Origin: Cenococcum geophilum 1.58 | Lineage: Eukaryota; Ascomycota; Dothideomycetes; Gloniales; Gloniaceae | Length of the DNA stretch: 64,000 bases | Direction: 5' to 3' | Assembly (NCBI GenBank): GCA_001692895.1 | Contig: KV748211.1 | Location: forward strand, 1,178,001-1,242,000 | Shown here: positions 1-9,541 of the stretch, piece by piece | Position numbering within the stretch: the stretch's first letter is position 1 | How the letters are laid out: every line of letters starts with the position of its first letter | Translations under genes and position numbers: made by a program | The notes under the pieces: model-generated | Databases searched by the model: none | What the model saw: only the letters and a program-made list of their open reading frames with translations | Told to the model about the DNA's origin: nothing

Positions 1-129
1 TTTCGATTACCGTCAAAGCTTTAAAACCAATCCAGATAGAGCTAATCAAGTTGGATAAACCGGATCTACTTTAGATTTTGGTTTGTCCGAACCAACCGAG
101 ATAGATCCAATCCAATTGCGTCACTGGCT

Positions 130-1134
130 GCGCGCAGGCCGCATCCAATGGCTTTGAGTATGTGTGGATAGACACGTGCTGCGTTGACGAATCTAGTAGC
201 GCGGAGCTCTCGGAAGCCATCAACTCCATGTACCGCTGGTACCGGAATGCGGCCATACGCTATGCTTACCTATCGGACGTGCCAGCGCACGACGCAGAAA
301 TAGACCCCCCCCCCCAAAAAAAAGCCAGTGGTTCACAAGATGGTGCCCACTGCAGGAACTCCTTGCGCCTGAGTACATCGTATTCTACGGCGCGGGATGG
401 GCGGAGATCGGGACGAAAGCGAGTTTAAAGGAGACTATCTCCCAGATCACGGACATCCAGATTTCTGCTCTATTGCTGGGTCGGGGGACGACCAATTCAG
501 TATAGCACAGAAAATGTCCTGGGCCTTTAAGAGGAAAACGACTAGAGTTGAGGACATGGCCTACTCCCTTATTGGTATTTTCGGAGTAAATATCCCACTG
601 CTGTACGGCGAAGGGGAGAAGGCTTTCAATAGACTGCGGCTCGAGATTCTCAGCTCGTCGCAAGACACGGCCACCTTTGCGTGGACCGCGCGCGGCACTT
701 CCGATTCCGCGTTTGAGGGGAGAAGGTCCTGTAAGGCTGATAGGGGCTTGCTCGCCCATTCACCTGTAGAATTCTCTGAATGTCGTGATATCATATGGGT
801 TGGTGGTGAAAGTAGCGGTGGAAAGCTAGCTTCAATGACCGCTATGGGATTGCGGTTAGAGATGTGCCTTGCAGAAGAAAAATCTACGGGGACGTCTGTT
901 GGGGAACGAAAAGTTCCGGATGCAGGCCTCCGTCTCGCAGTCACACCGGAGAGGCTAAGCGGGAATCGGTATTGCAGAGTCGATTACGAGACTGTCCGAA
1001 CAGTACAACTCGACTGCATAGCGGATTCTGCGGAATCATTAACAAAGCCGGACTACAAGAGAATTGTGTTAGCGGACGGCTCCACTATGCCTATCGAAAA
1101 GATAATTATTTTTGTCAGAGAAGCAAGTAGTTAG
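130..1134 (+). pseudogene. HET-domain (heterokaryon incompatibility) gene remnant
   Basis: Translated segments match the fungal HET domain, the N-terminal module of nonself-recognition proteins that trigger cell death after fusion of unlike hyphae. Seen directly: YVWIDTCCVDESSSAELSEA followed by INSMYRWYRNAAIRYAYLSD near 155-280, then LQELLAPEYIVFYG near 350-395, then SWAFKRKTTRVEDMAYSLIG and the IFGVNIPLLYGEG stretch near 517-620, all classic HET signatures in the right order. The region after about 650 is a typical poorly conserved C-terminal part. The similarity does not run in one continuous frame, so introns, decay or sequence error are all possible. The 5' start is not resolved. HET genes are commonly polymorphic and often decayed next to repeats. 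Family assignment is firm; functional status is uncertain. Confidence 0.75.
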
Positions 1135-1930
1135 AAGAGAATGTCGGTGAAATTAGACTTTACAGTCACAAAGGTCTTATCGCGGAAACCGATTTTTCAG
1201 ACAGACATCCACCCTGTGGATTACTGGCGCTTCGGGGACGGGTCTAACTTCGACACCTACGCTCACCAGATGGGCCAGCCACGGATGAGGTCTGGTCTTA
1301 GAACGCGCCATGGAGGAGCCGTAATATATCAAAACAGCAACAGAAGCTTTCGTACTTATTCTGAGGCGTATCTACACGAACGTAAAGGACGTGGCTTTAA
1401 CACGCAACTTTCAGTACTCTCTCATCGCGGCGCAGATTATAGCTGAACCTGATTGTGTGGATTAGATTTGCGTTTGCTTGCTGGGGGGAAAGTCGGTGTG
1501 TGGCCATGAAAAGAGAACGTGTTGCAGGCGACCTGATCTATGCCGTAGAAATCTCAGTGGTATGACAACAGCGGAAGATGAGATATTAATAAAGCTTGGA
1601 ACACTAATGCCCAAATTTCTTCCGGTTTATTTGCTGGGTTCCCCGTACATAGAATTAGCTGGACAATTCCTGCTAGGGAGAAAAAGGGACCGAAGGGTAT
1701 TCCAAGTTATATGGCTGTTAATTCCCTTACGCTAGCTTTACTTTTGGATTCGTACTTCTGTCTGGTTGCAGTACAACCTTGAACCAGATCCGTCCCAACA
1801 GTTTTTGGTCAACGCGTTCCTAAGGCACGATCTCCGCATGATGTAACAACTCACTTATGGTCACGTCTCCTCATCTCTAGCAGCATACAGCTCATGAAAA
1901 GTTCATGATTTTAGCAGGTAGCGTTCGCTA
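1135..1930. other. Region between HET remnant and SEC61 3' end
   Basis: An open stretch of about 100 codons (1141-1443, +) continues in the frame of the last HET segment after a single stop. It could be the eroded C-terminus of the HET protein, but I see no recognisable motif. The rest (1447-1930) holds no convincing gene and includes the 3' flank of SEC61, which reads toward it. Confidence 0.35.
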
Positions 1931-4221
1931 TCACATAACCATGCCCTTCAAGCTGGCCATATCCCCTTCTTTGGTGGTAATTTCGAAATAGCTGTAGATG
2001 ATTCTAGGATCGAATTGTTAGTAACTTTCGGGGTCCAGAAGTCCTTTAGGGTGATTCTAGAATTTTGAACGACTTACGTCACAGCCATCAGAATGCCTGT
2101 GCCACTTCCCAAAGCACCTAGTAGGTCGCTGGTTACGGAAAGTGCTCCGATGCAAGCTCCACCAAACGCCGCCGCAGTAGGGATGACCCTCTTGAGCTCT
2201 TTATACATGCTCTCTTCACGGTGGCCCGCTATGACTAGACCTTGTTCTTTAAGCTGCTTCGCGACATCTCGAGGGGATGATCCAGACACCTCTATCCACG
2301 TCTTTGAGAACATAGCACAAGCAACAAGCATGAAGGTAAAGTAGGCAGCAGTGTGAAGAGGTTGAAGCAGAGCGTCACTGAAAGATAGTGGCGGTGACAT
2401 GTAGTAGGCAATCCCGGAGGCAGCGTGTAGTTGGCCGGAACCTTCCGTAATTTCCCACACACCAAGTAGGCGGACAAGGACGTTGTCGGAGAAGCGGGAG
2501 AACAGCGCTTGGGAAATCATGAAAATATTTGATGAGAGAGCACTTTGGAGCATAATGGGCCTGAGGAGGATTAGCATATGCACATCAAGGTGATTTAGGA
2601 ACATGCATTTTTTAGAAAATCGCCGAAACTCACATATTGGATGTGTAAAACAGGCGGACCGGGTAAGAACCCCGCATGCCACGCTGACGGGATGACTTGA
2701 CCGGGCTAATCACGATTAGTGCGTTTTATCAACAATATATGATGCACCTTACATTTCGACGCGGAATCCTTGAAGGTAGATGACAATAGCAAAGACCAGG
2801 ACAGTGCTCATCAGCTGCATAATGTTTGGCAGGTTTTGTCGATAAAATGCTTCGCGGAGTGCGATTTGTTTGTTGGGCCAAGTCAAGAGGAGATGGACCA
2901 GCGCGACAATGGCTCCTTCGAACTCTGGAAAATGTTAGGGGATGGCAGGATAAGAGGAACGGAATAGCCTACCCGGCCCTCGTCCTGTGTTGATGGTGGT
3001 GGGACTGAAAGCTTTCCATACGATTGACTCACAGATATTTGTGGCAACTACAAAAATGTCAGTGTCTTGCATCCCGAAATTAGAATAATTACGAAAGACT
3101 TACTGAATAAAGAAATACCACTGCCAAGACCATAACCCTTTTGAAGTCTACAGATAGGAGATATATTAGAAATACTGCTTCTCCGAAAACAGTTCAAATA
3201 CAGCTCACAATTCATCGAGTAAAATTACGATCAAACCCGCAATCATCAATTGGACGACGAGCAAAACACAGACACCCGCACCTAGTTCGGTAGGGCGTCC
3301 ATATGTGCCTAGGGGAGCCGTTAATAAATGCGGAAGCAACAGAAGTAGATTCTTGCTACCTGTTATTACCATGACAGAAGCTTGGCCGAAAGATATAACC
3401 AGGCTGAGGAGCTAATAACACTGAGTAAGGTGCAACACGGACAGGAGATAAGCGCAAGTGGCAAACCTTTTGGGCAGTTTGATAAAGCTCACGGTCCGTT
3501 TTTAGCTATTGCAGGTGTCAGAAATGCCATGTAAAGCTGAGGTCGCTCGTAGCCTACGTCCAAGTTGACATCGATCGAGTGTGTACCGGCCAGGAGCTGG
3601 AGTGCATTAATTCTGACTATCGCCAAGCATGGCGTTGAATGTTACCTGGAAAACCATGCCTGACGAAATAATGGGTGTAATACCAAGCTCCATCAATGTC
3701 CCTCGGTTACTAGCCATCATCATTCTTGGAATATTATTAATTCGATGCCACGCTACTTAAGTCTAAGCAGGTGTGCTTGCCTTAGCCACATTACCGGATC
3801 CGATGAGTCTGAGTGAGCATGGTCAGTCTCCCAAATGCTTGTGTAGCACATCGCCTTCACTTGCCTGAGGACACAATGCCATAGAGGGGCATTTGGCTCA
3901 TGACTAAGAAAATCAATAGTGTCAAAGCCGTCCACATCAACTTCTGATTGAATACAATCTTTGTTTCGGGAGCAGCGACCTAGTGGGGTGTCAATGCGTG
4001 GACATGGATGCGACTGGAGTTCGACGTACCTCGGGGAGGAAAGGCGTGAAGGCTTGCAAATGGTATTTAGTTCCTAGTCGCAATAGTGTTGGGTATGCGT
4101 GGAGTGCACTCACGCTTGACGATATCGAGAAATCGGACTAAAGATAGAAGAGGGTATCAGCATATAGTTTAATTGAGTTTCGGAGCAGTAAAGATATTAA
4201 TAAAAACTTACAGCCGCTCAT
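1931..4221 (-). CDS. SEC61: Sec61 alpha, protein-conducting channel of the ER (16 exons)
   Basis: Pore subunit of the ER translocon, a ten-helix membrane protein that passes or inserts nascent secretory and membrane proteins. Coding exons, 5' to 3' on the minus strand: 4221-4212, 4137-4114, 4052-4030, 3979-3865, 3808-3781, 3724-3646, 3596-3558, 3505-3467, 3411-3360, 3308-3209, 3147-3104, 3047-2973, 2924-2753, 2705-2634, 2560-2078, 2003-1931. They sum to 1428 nt, or 475 residues plus stop, the usual fungal length. The N-terminus MSGFRFLDIVKPFTPFLPE, the segments [38 protein letters not shown] and [16 protein letters not shown], and the C-terminus KGMVM are strongly Sec61-like. Every junction keeps frame. 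Thirteen introns are GT-AG. Introns 4 and 5, on either side of the 28-nt exon 5, begin GCAAG, so both would be GC-AG. The gene appears intact and shows no RIP-like damage. It shares a promoter region with MET10. Confidence 0.97.
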
Positions 4222-4951
4222 GATTGCGATATTGTGCGAATTGAAAGATCCCTTGAAAAAGAATTCAGAAGGATTCTAGTAGTGAGAGTTAAAGCATGAA
4301 GGAAGAAGATTACAAGGAGTATCGTAAGTGCAGCAAAGAGCAGTGGTAGTGGTGTGTAGAGTCAGCGGCTGCCTAGGTGGATGGAGCTGTTGACACAATA
4401 TGCAGACGATTCTGGGTACGACTCCTCCGTGTCCCGCTAGCTATCATTCTCCCAGGGTCTGCCCGCCTTCACGTGACTTTTGCGGAGGAATGATAATGCG
4501 GAGGAGCCCCAGACTCCGGGGTTTCTTTTTGCCGAAGCGAGGGATTTCTTTATGCCGGGGATGCGGATTGCGATGGATTGCGTGCTCGACTCTGCACCCA
4601 AGGTTTTCGAGGCGATTGCCTGTCGTCGCTGCCACCACCTGCAGAGCTAATATGGAGCCCCAAACTTTTGCCCATAAGGCCCAATGGCCGTCTTTGATTA
4701 AGAATCCGCGTCTAGAACTTTGCGATTTTATCTATTATTACCTCTTGGTCCCCGACATCACCCTGTCATACCTTCAACCGTCAAATTATTCCCTCTTCCT
4801 TTTCCCTCCTCCTTTCCTTCACTCCTCCCTTCCTACGCCAAATAGTGTAGAGCGTTTGCGAGCTCTCATCACTACCGCTTCTGCGGACTGCCACCATCTG
4901 CGCATTCCCTAAATCGTTCTCGTTGCGTCTTCCATTCCCCCATTTTCCGCC
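4222..4951. promoter_or_regulatory. Divergent promoter region between SEC61 and MET10
   Basis: The 730 bp between the two divergent start codons should hold both promoters. A strongly pyrimidine-rich stretch (about 4785-4850, CCTCTTCC/CCTCCTTTCC-like) lies just upstream of the MET10 ATG, as is common for fungal housekeeping transcription starts. An open frame of about 170 codons at 4400-4912 has no recognisable domain and runs through this pyrimidine tract, so I treat it as chance. Confidence 0.6.
4469..4476. promoter_or_regulatory. Palindromic TCACGTGA E-box, candidate Cbf1-type site
   Basis: A perfect TCACGTGA palindrome about 480 bp upstream of the MET10 start. In yeasts this is the binding site of the bHLH protein Cbf1, which works with Met4/Met28 on sulfur-assimilation genes including MET10. 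The motif is seen directly; its use here is inferred, and filamentous fungi rely mainly on the bZIP regulator CYS3/MetR. Confidence 0.4.
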
Positions 4952-7900
4952 ATGCATCTGCAGCAATCCCAATCCGCGGGACCTGGCGTTACCGAGGATG
5001 CCGTGAAACCTCCCAAGCAGTTCGCGGAGCAGTCCTCGAGCTTGCCGTTCGGCCAGGAGCTCTCTCTGTCCTCAATTAGCGGGCCTACCTACTTGACTGC
5101 TCAGGCTCTTGTCCAACAAGTCGCCTATACGCTTTCCGACAGGATATTTACATATTCGTTGGAATCATTCGATCTGGATGCCGCTGCCAAGCTTTGGGTC
5201 TCAAGGAAAGAGAAGAATGCTTTCGGATATAGAACTGGTGTGTCATTTATGGAGACGCGAACTGGTGCAGCTTCAATTGCTCTTGGGTACATGTTTTCTA
5301 AGGACTTCGACCTCGCCAAACGCCACATTCCACAAGCTATTATTGCTTCTTCCTCCACGTTACACCATCTCCGCCCCGCTCTCGACCAACTGTCTTTGCT
5401 GTACTCGGTAGCCAACCCTCTCATCGCCCATATTGCTGCTGTGGACTATACCGAAACCTCTGCAACCGGTCTCGTCACGGATTACATATCGTCCTTGACT
5501 CTCGCAGATGACTTAGGATTGGGACTCGTGTCAAGCGCCTCCGTATTTGAAGTACAGCACATGTCCCTTTTTGCCACTCTGCTATCTAGCGTAGTTCCTA
5601 CTATTCACACGTATGATGGCATCAGTGTCGGCAGAGAAACCACCAGAATCATAGATGTTCTGGACCAGGCTGGGCTCTACAACAACTATCAGGCCATCCT
5701 GAAGGCTACTTCAGGCCCGGAGAAGAAGCACAGCGATAATGAAGGACGAGTAGTCCGCCTCCTAAACGCATTCAATGACGAATTAGGAACCGATTATGAA
5801 CTCTTCGAGTACTATGGGCATCAGTCACCAGAATCCGTCTTAGTCGTGTTTGGCACAGTGGAGGCATCCTTGGCTGCGCAAGTTGCGTCCGCTCTTGCCA
5901 AGGACGGGGATAAGCTTGGCGTGATCAACGTCCGTGTCTACCGACCGTTCGTGGAAGAGGCGTTCATTCAGACACTGCCGAAATCTACTCAAACGATTGC
6001 AGTTCTGGGTCAAGTCAAGGGTGAAGCTGCCGTGTTTGACAATGCAGTCTATTCCCAATTATACTCAGATGTCTTGGCAGCTGTACAGTTCTCCCTGGAA
6101 CACCCGTCTGCAGTCGTTACGGATATCAAATATTCTAGGGAACAGGTCTGGACGCCCAGTAACATCCTTGACGTATTCCAACAAGTGTGCGGTGAAAATA
6201 CGCAGTCGGAAGAAGTGCGATCGTACGTGGACATCCTGGACAGCTCTACTGTTCGGCAATACAGCTTCTGGGACGTCGATGAATCCCCGGCTGCCTATGC
6301 ACCGATAGTGCTTGGCAAGCTTTTGTCATTGGATTCGTCAAATAACGTGTTGCTCCGTTCTGGTCACGACAACTTGGTTCAAGGGGGTGTTGTCCGGACC
6401 AACATTCGGAGCTCCAGCTATACGATTGAGGCTCCATACTCTGTCGAGCAAGCCGATGTGACGTTCATCGGAGAGGAGAAACTCCTCAAGGAATTCGACG
6501 TGCTAAATAGTGTCAAGGCCGACAGCTCCTTAATCGTTAAACTTCCTGGAGCCAAGGATGAGGACCTTGAGAACAGGCTCTCTCCAGCTCTACGCAAAGC
6601 TATCTTCACGAAGGGAGTTGAGGTCTTCGTATTGGATCCCTCTCTCTCGGGGAAGGTTTCTGAAGATCCTAGCCTCGAGACTTACCTTACCCAATTAGCC
6701 TTCTTGAAGGTCGCTAGAGAGGATATTCTCTCGTCTGGTCTTGGAAAGCTTACTACAATCAATGGGAGCTCTGAAATGTTCAAGAACCTTGTTCTCGACC
6801 TTGAGACAGCTCTTCACGAGATAGAGGTACCAGAGTCATGGTCAACTACAGAACTGGAAATTGAGCATGTGTCGCTTTCGACCGACATCAATGTAAACAG
6901 CTTTTCCGCTTTTGATCGTACCGAGCCAGAACCACCAACTCTACTCAAGTCTTGGATTGTCGCAGCTAAAGGCCTTGCCTTCAAAGAAGCGTACGGAACG
7001 AAGACAGCCCTTCGACCAGATCTGGGTATCGAGACAACAGTCGCATATGTGAAAGAACATCGCCGACTTACCCCATTGACATACGATCGAAACATCTTCC
7101 ATATCGAGTTTGACCTTACTGGCTCCAGTCTTACCTACGCCATCGGAGAAGCGCTAGGTATTCACGCAGAAAACGACAAGGTGGAGGTAGAAGAATTCAT
7201 CAAGTGGTACAGACTGAACCCCGACGAAATTGTCGAAGTACCGTCTCGGGAGGACCCCAACATTCTCGAAAACCGCACCGTTTACCAGTCACTGATTCAG
7301 AACGTTGACATATTCGGTCGTCCCCTCAAGCGTTTCTACGAAGCACTCTCCGCCTTCGCAGATGACGAGAATGAGAAGAAAACTCTCCTTGCCCTCGCTG
7401 GGCCGGAAGGTGTAACGGAGTTCAAACGTCGTGCGGAAGTTGACACTATTACCTATGCTGACATTCTCCTCGAATTCCCTTCTGCTCATCCTTCATTCCA
7501 CGACATCGCCCGCATCGTTAGCCCCATGAAACGCCGTGAATACTCCATTGCCTCGTCCCAGCACGTAACGCCTAATTCGGTTGCCCTCCTCATCGTAGCA
7601 GTCAACTGGGTCGACCCTAAAGGCCGCGATCGCTTCGGTCAGGCTACTCGCTACCTCAACGGTCTCAAAGTTGGCACACCCGTCACTGTGTCAGTCAAGC
7701 CATCCGTCATGAAGCTGCCCACTCAGACCACCGCCCCAATTATCATGGCTGGTCTTGGCACCGGTCTCGCTCCCTTCCGCGCCTTCGTACAAGAGCGTGC
7801 ATATCAGAAGCAGCAAGGCCGCGAAATCGGCGAGGTGTTGCTGTACATGGGCTCGCGCCACCAGCGCGAAGAGTACCTTTATGGCGAGGAGTGGGAAGCG

Positions 7901-8206
7901 TACCAAGACGCCGGCATCATCACGCTGCTCGGACGTGCATTCAGCAGAGATCAACCGCAGAAGATCTATATCCAGGATCGCATGCGCCAGACACTAGGTG
8001 ATATTCGTAAAGCGTACCTGAGAGACGAAGGCAGCTTTTATCTCTGTGGTCCGACGTGGCCCGTGCCTGATGTTACTGAGGTGTTGCAGGAGGCCGTGGA
8101 GATGGAGCATGCTGCAAAGTATGGAAAGGGTGGCAAGAAGGTTGACTCGAGGAGAGAGATTGAGACGCTGAAAGAGGCGCAGAGGTATGTCTTGGAGGTT
8201 TATTAG
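4952..8206 (+). CDS. MET10: Sulfite reductase [NADPH] flavoprotein (alpha) component
   Basis: Single uninterrupted frame of 1084 codons. The product is the FAD- and NADPH-binding subunit of assimilatory sulfite reductase. It passes NADPH electrons to the siroheme beta subunit (MET5 type), which reduces sulfite to sulfide for cysteine and methionine synthesis in the cytosol. Residues about 45-430 form the pyruvate:ferredoxin-oxidoreductase-like N-terminal region usual for fungal Met10. From about residue 700 a ferredoxin-reductase-type FAD domain follows, with the flavin motif RREYS at about 861-865, the NADP-binding glycine turn GLGTGLAPFR near 935-944, and FYLCGPTWPVPD around residue 1030 (catalytic-region cysteine near 1032). 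The C-terminus ends in an aromatic residue (EVY), as in CysJ/CPR-type reductases. Length is close to that of ascomycete orthologues. The ATG used opens the longest in-frame reading and follows a pyrimidine-rich leader. Its divergent partner is SEC61. Confidence 0.97.
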   Translation: MHLQQSQSAGPGVTEDAVKPPKQFAEQSSSLPFGQELSLSSISGPTYLTAQALVQQVAYTLSDRIFTYSLESFDLDAAAKLWVSRKEKNAFGYRTGVSFMETRTGAASIALGYMFSKDFDLAKRHIPQAIIASSSTLHHLRPALDQLSLLYSVANPLIAHIAAVDYTETSATGLVTDYISSLTLADDLGLGLVSSASVFEVQHMSLFATLLSSVVPTIHTYDGISVGRETTRIIDVLDQAGLYNNYQAILKATSGPEKKHSDNEGRVVRLLNAFNDELGTDYELFEYYGHQSPESVLVVFGTVEASLAAQVASALAKDGDKLGVINVRVYRPFVEEAFIQTLPKSTQTIAVLGQVKGEAAVFDNAVYSQLYSDVLAAVQFSLEHPSAVVTDIKYSREQVWTPSNILDVFQQVCGENTQSEEVRSYVDILDSSTVRQYSFWDVDESPAAYAPIVLGKLLSLDSSNNVLLRSGHDNLVQGGVVRTNIRSSSYTIEAPYSVEQADVTFIGEEKLLKEFDVLNSVKADSSLIVKLPGAKDEDLENRLSPALRKAIFTKGVEVFVLDPSLSGKVSEDPSLETYLTQLAFLKVAREDILSSGLGKLTTINGSSEMFKNLVLDLETALHEIEVPESWSTTELEIEHVSLSTDINVNSFSAFDRTEPEPPTLLKSWIVAAKGLAFKEAYGTKTALRPDLGIETTVAYVKEHRRLTPLTYDRNIFHIEFDLTGSSLTYAIGEALGIHAENDKVEVEEFIKWYRLNPDEIVEVPSREDPNILENRTVYQSLIQNVDIFGRPLKRFYEALSAFADDENEKKTLLALAGPEGVTEFKRRAEVDTITYADILLEFPSAHPSFHDIARIVSPMKRREYSIASSQHVTPNSVALLIVAVNWVDPKGRDRFGQATRYLNGLKVGTPVTVSVKPSVMKLPTQTTAPIIMAGLGTGLAPFRAFVQERAYQKQQGREIGEVLLYMGSRHQREEYLYGEEWEAYQDAGIITLLGRAFSRDQPQKIYIQDRMRQTLGDIRKAYLRDEGSFYLCGPTWPVPDVTEVLQEAVEMEHAAKYGKGGKKVDSRREIETLKEAQRYVLEVY

Positions 8207-8370
8207 AGGGAGCTATGTGCATGGGGTTTTAGAGAGAAGGTGGGTGTATGGTAGACAAATAGTATCCGGTGCGTAGAAGCGGCTTTGCCCAGCAATATCC
8301 GTTTCTGTAAATCAGATGTAAAATGCTTTCATATAAACACCTAATTCCAACAAATATATCTATTGAAGCG

Positions 8371-9297
8371 TTAATAGAAAACCACCCGAACCCTTACACT
8401 ACTCAACCTCCTTCCCGCCCTTTTCAGGGCCCTAACCTTCTCAGTATCACTCATCTCAACCGTCACCGGATTCGTAGCTTGCTGCCCCAGCTGCGCACCC
8501 TGCGCACCCCACGGCGTCTCCCGGTTAAGCCCCACACCAGCACTCCCATACCATACTGCGTTTGCGGCGCACCCGGTCCATAGAGTACCTGCATCGACGG
8601 ACTACTCACAGCACTCAGATTCAAATAGAACAAGCTCGCCGCATTCAGCACCCTCCGCTGCCGTAGCCGCATCCTCGCAATCACCACAATCTCGCGCATC
8701 ACCGGCACTGTCTGCGCGTACGCTCGTTGTACACCATCCCCCGCCACCGCCCCTGCCCCCGCACACGTGCCAAATACATCCCGCACACCCGCTCTTCCCG
8801 CACTACGCCTTGCGGCGCTAGCAGCTCCCGAGCCCCCAGTCTCTGATCGCCTCCTCAAAGCACGCTTCACAAGCGTACATCTCTCCAGACGGCCCGGCGC
8901 TCTGCAGGACGTACCACACGCGGCTCTGCGGGCTCGGTGCCGGCGCAGAGCGGGAGGGGCGAGGCGCCGCACGAAGGCGGCGAAATTGGGGGGTGTTGAT
9001 TGCGGCGGCGAAGCCGCGCATCCAGGTGCGCCAGGGTGGGGCCGCGGGATTTAAGGCGCAGAGGCGGGGTGTGGCGGGGTGTGGCGGGTTGCTGGTGCTG
9101 GTGGTGCTGGGGCTGCTGCCGGGGCTGGAAATGGTGTGTTAGGTTCAGGGCGGCGATGAGCCCCGTGTGGCGTGTTTGGCAGATGGAAAAGTCCCCGCCG
9201 GTGATGCCGTGGGCGGTACAGAGGGAGTTAGTGGCGAAGGCTTGGGAGATGATGTGCAGTGTTCTTAAGGCTCCGGGTAACTTAGTAGTAGTATAAT
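8371..9297 (-). pseudogene. 5'-truncated conserved fungal gene of unknown function
   Basis: GC-rich coding-like sequence convergent with MET10, about 165 bp from its stop. Several minus-strand segments look protein-coding but sit in different frames. They are LCTAHGITGGDFSICQTRHT (about 9240-9180), a stretch with MYACEACFEEAI (about 8885-8850), MREIVVIARMRLRQRRVLNA plus SLFYLNLSAVSS (about 8700-8600), and a tail containing QLGQQATNPVTVEMSDTEKV (about 8500-8430) that runs to a stop at 8371-8373. The order and the Cys-rich patches suggest a zinc-binding-like fungal protein whose C-terminal tail I recall as conserved, but I cannot name it. Short introns could explain part of the frame changes. 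The coding look ends at about 9297, exactly where AT-rich repeat sequence begins, so the 5' end is probably lost. Confidence 0.5.
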
Positions 9298-9541
9298 TTA
9301 GTTATGTGACTAAGGTGTTTGCGTTTATCTCTACTGTAAAGCGAACGCCATATAGGTATACGCGATACTTCTTTAACACATACAGCAACGCCCGACATTT
9401 AAGCTTCCCTCAGCTATATTTCTATTCCGCTTAAGACTAGATACCGCTCTTATATTAATATCGGTGACAATGACCTCACATATCTAGTTGTATAAGGCCG
9501 CATCCCCATCTATTCTTATATCCGTTAACGGTAAGAATAAT
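9298..9541. other. AT-rich spacer at the gene/repeat boundary
   Basis: No gene or element end recognised. Base composition shifts here from GC-rich coding sequence to the AT-rich repeat block. Confidence 0.5.

Noticed and set aside
4400-4912. 170-codon plus-strand open frame upstream of MET10
   Set aside because: No domain, overlaps the divergent promoter and its pyrimidine tract; more likely leader and promoter sequence.
8463-8972. Arg/Ala-rich minus-strand open frame of 169 codons
   Set aside because: Only its second half shares frame with conserved-looking blocks; the N-terminal half is an out-of-frame reading of GC-rich sequence. Covered by the truncated-gene entry.
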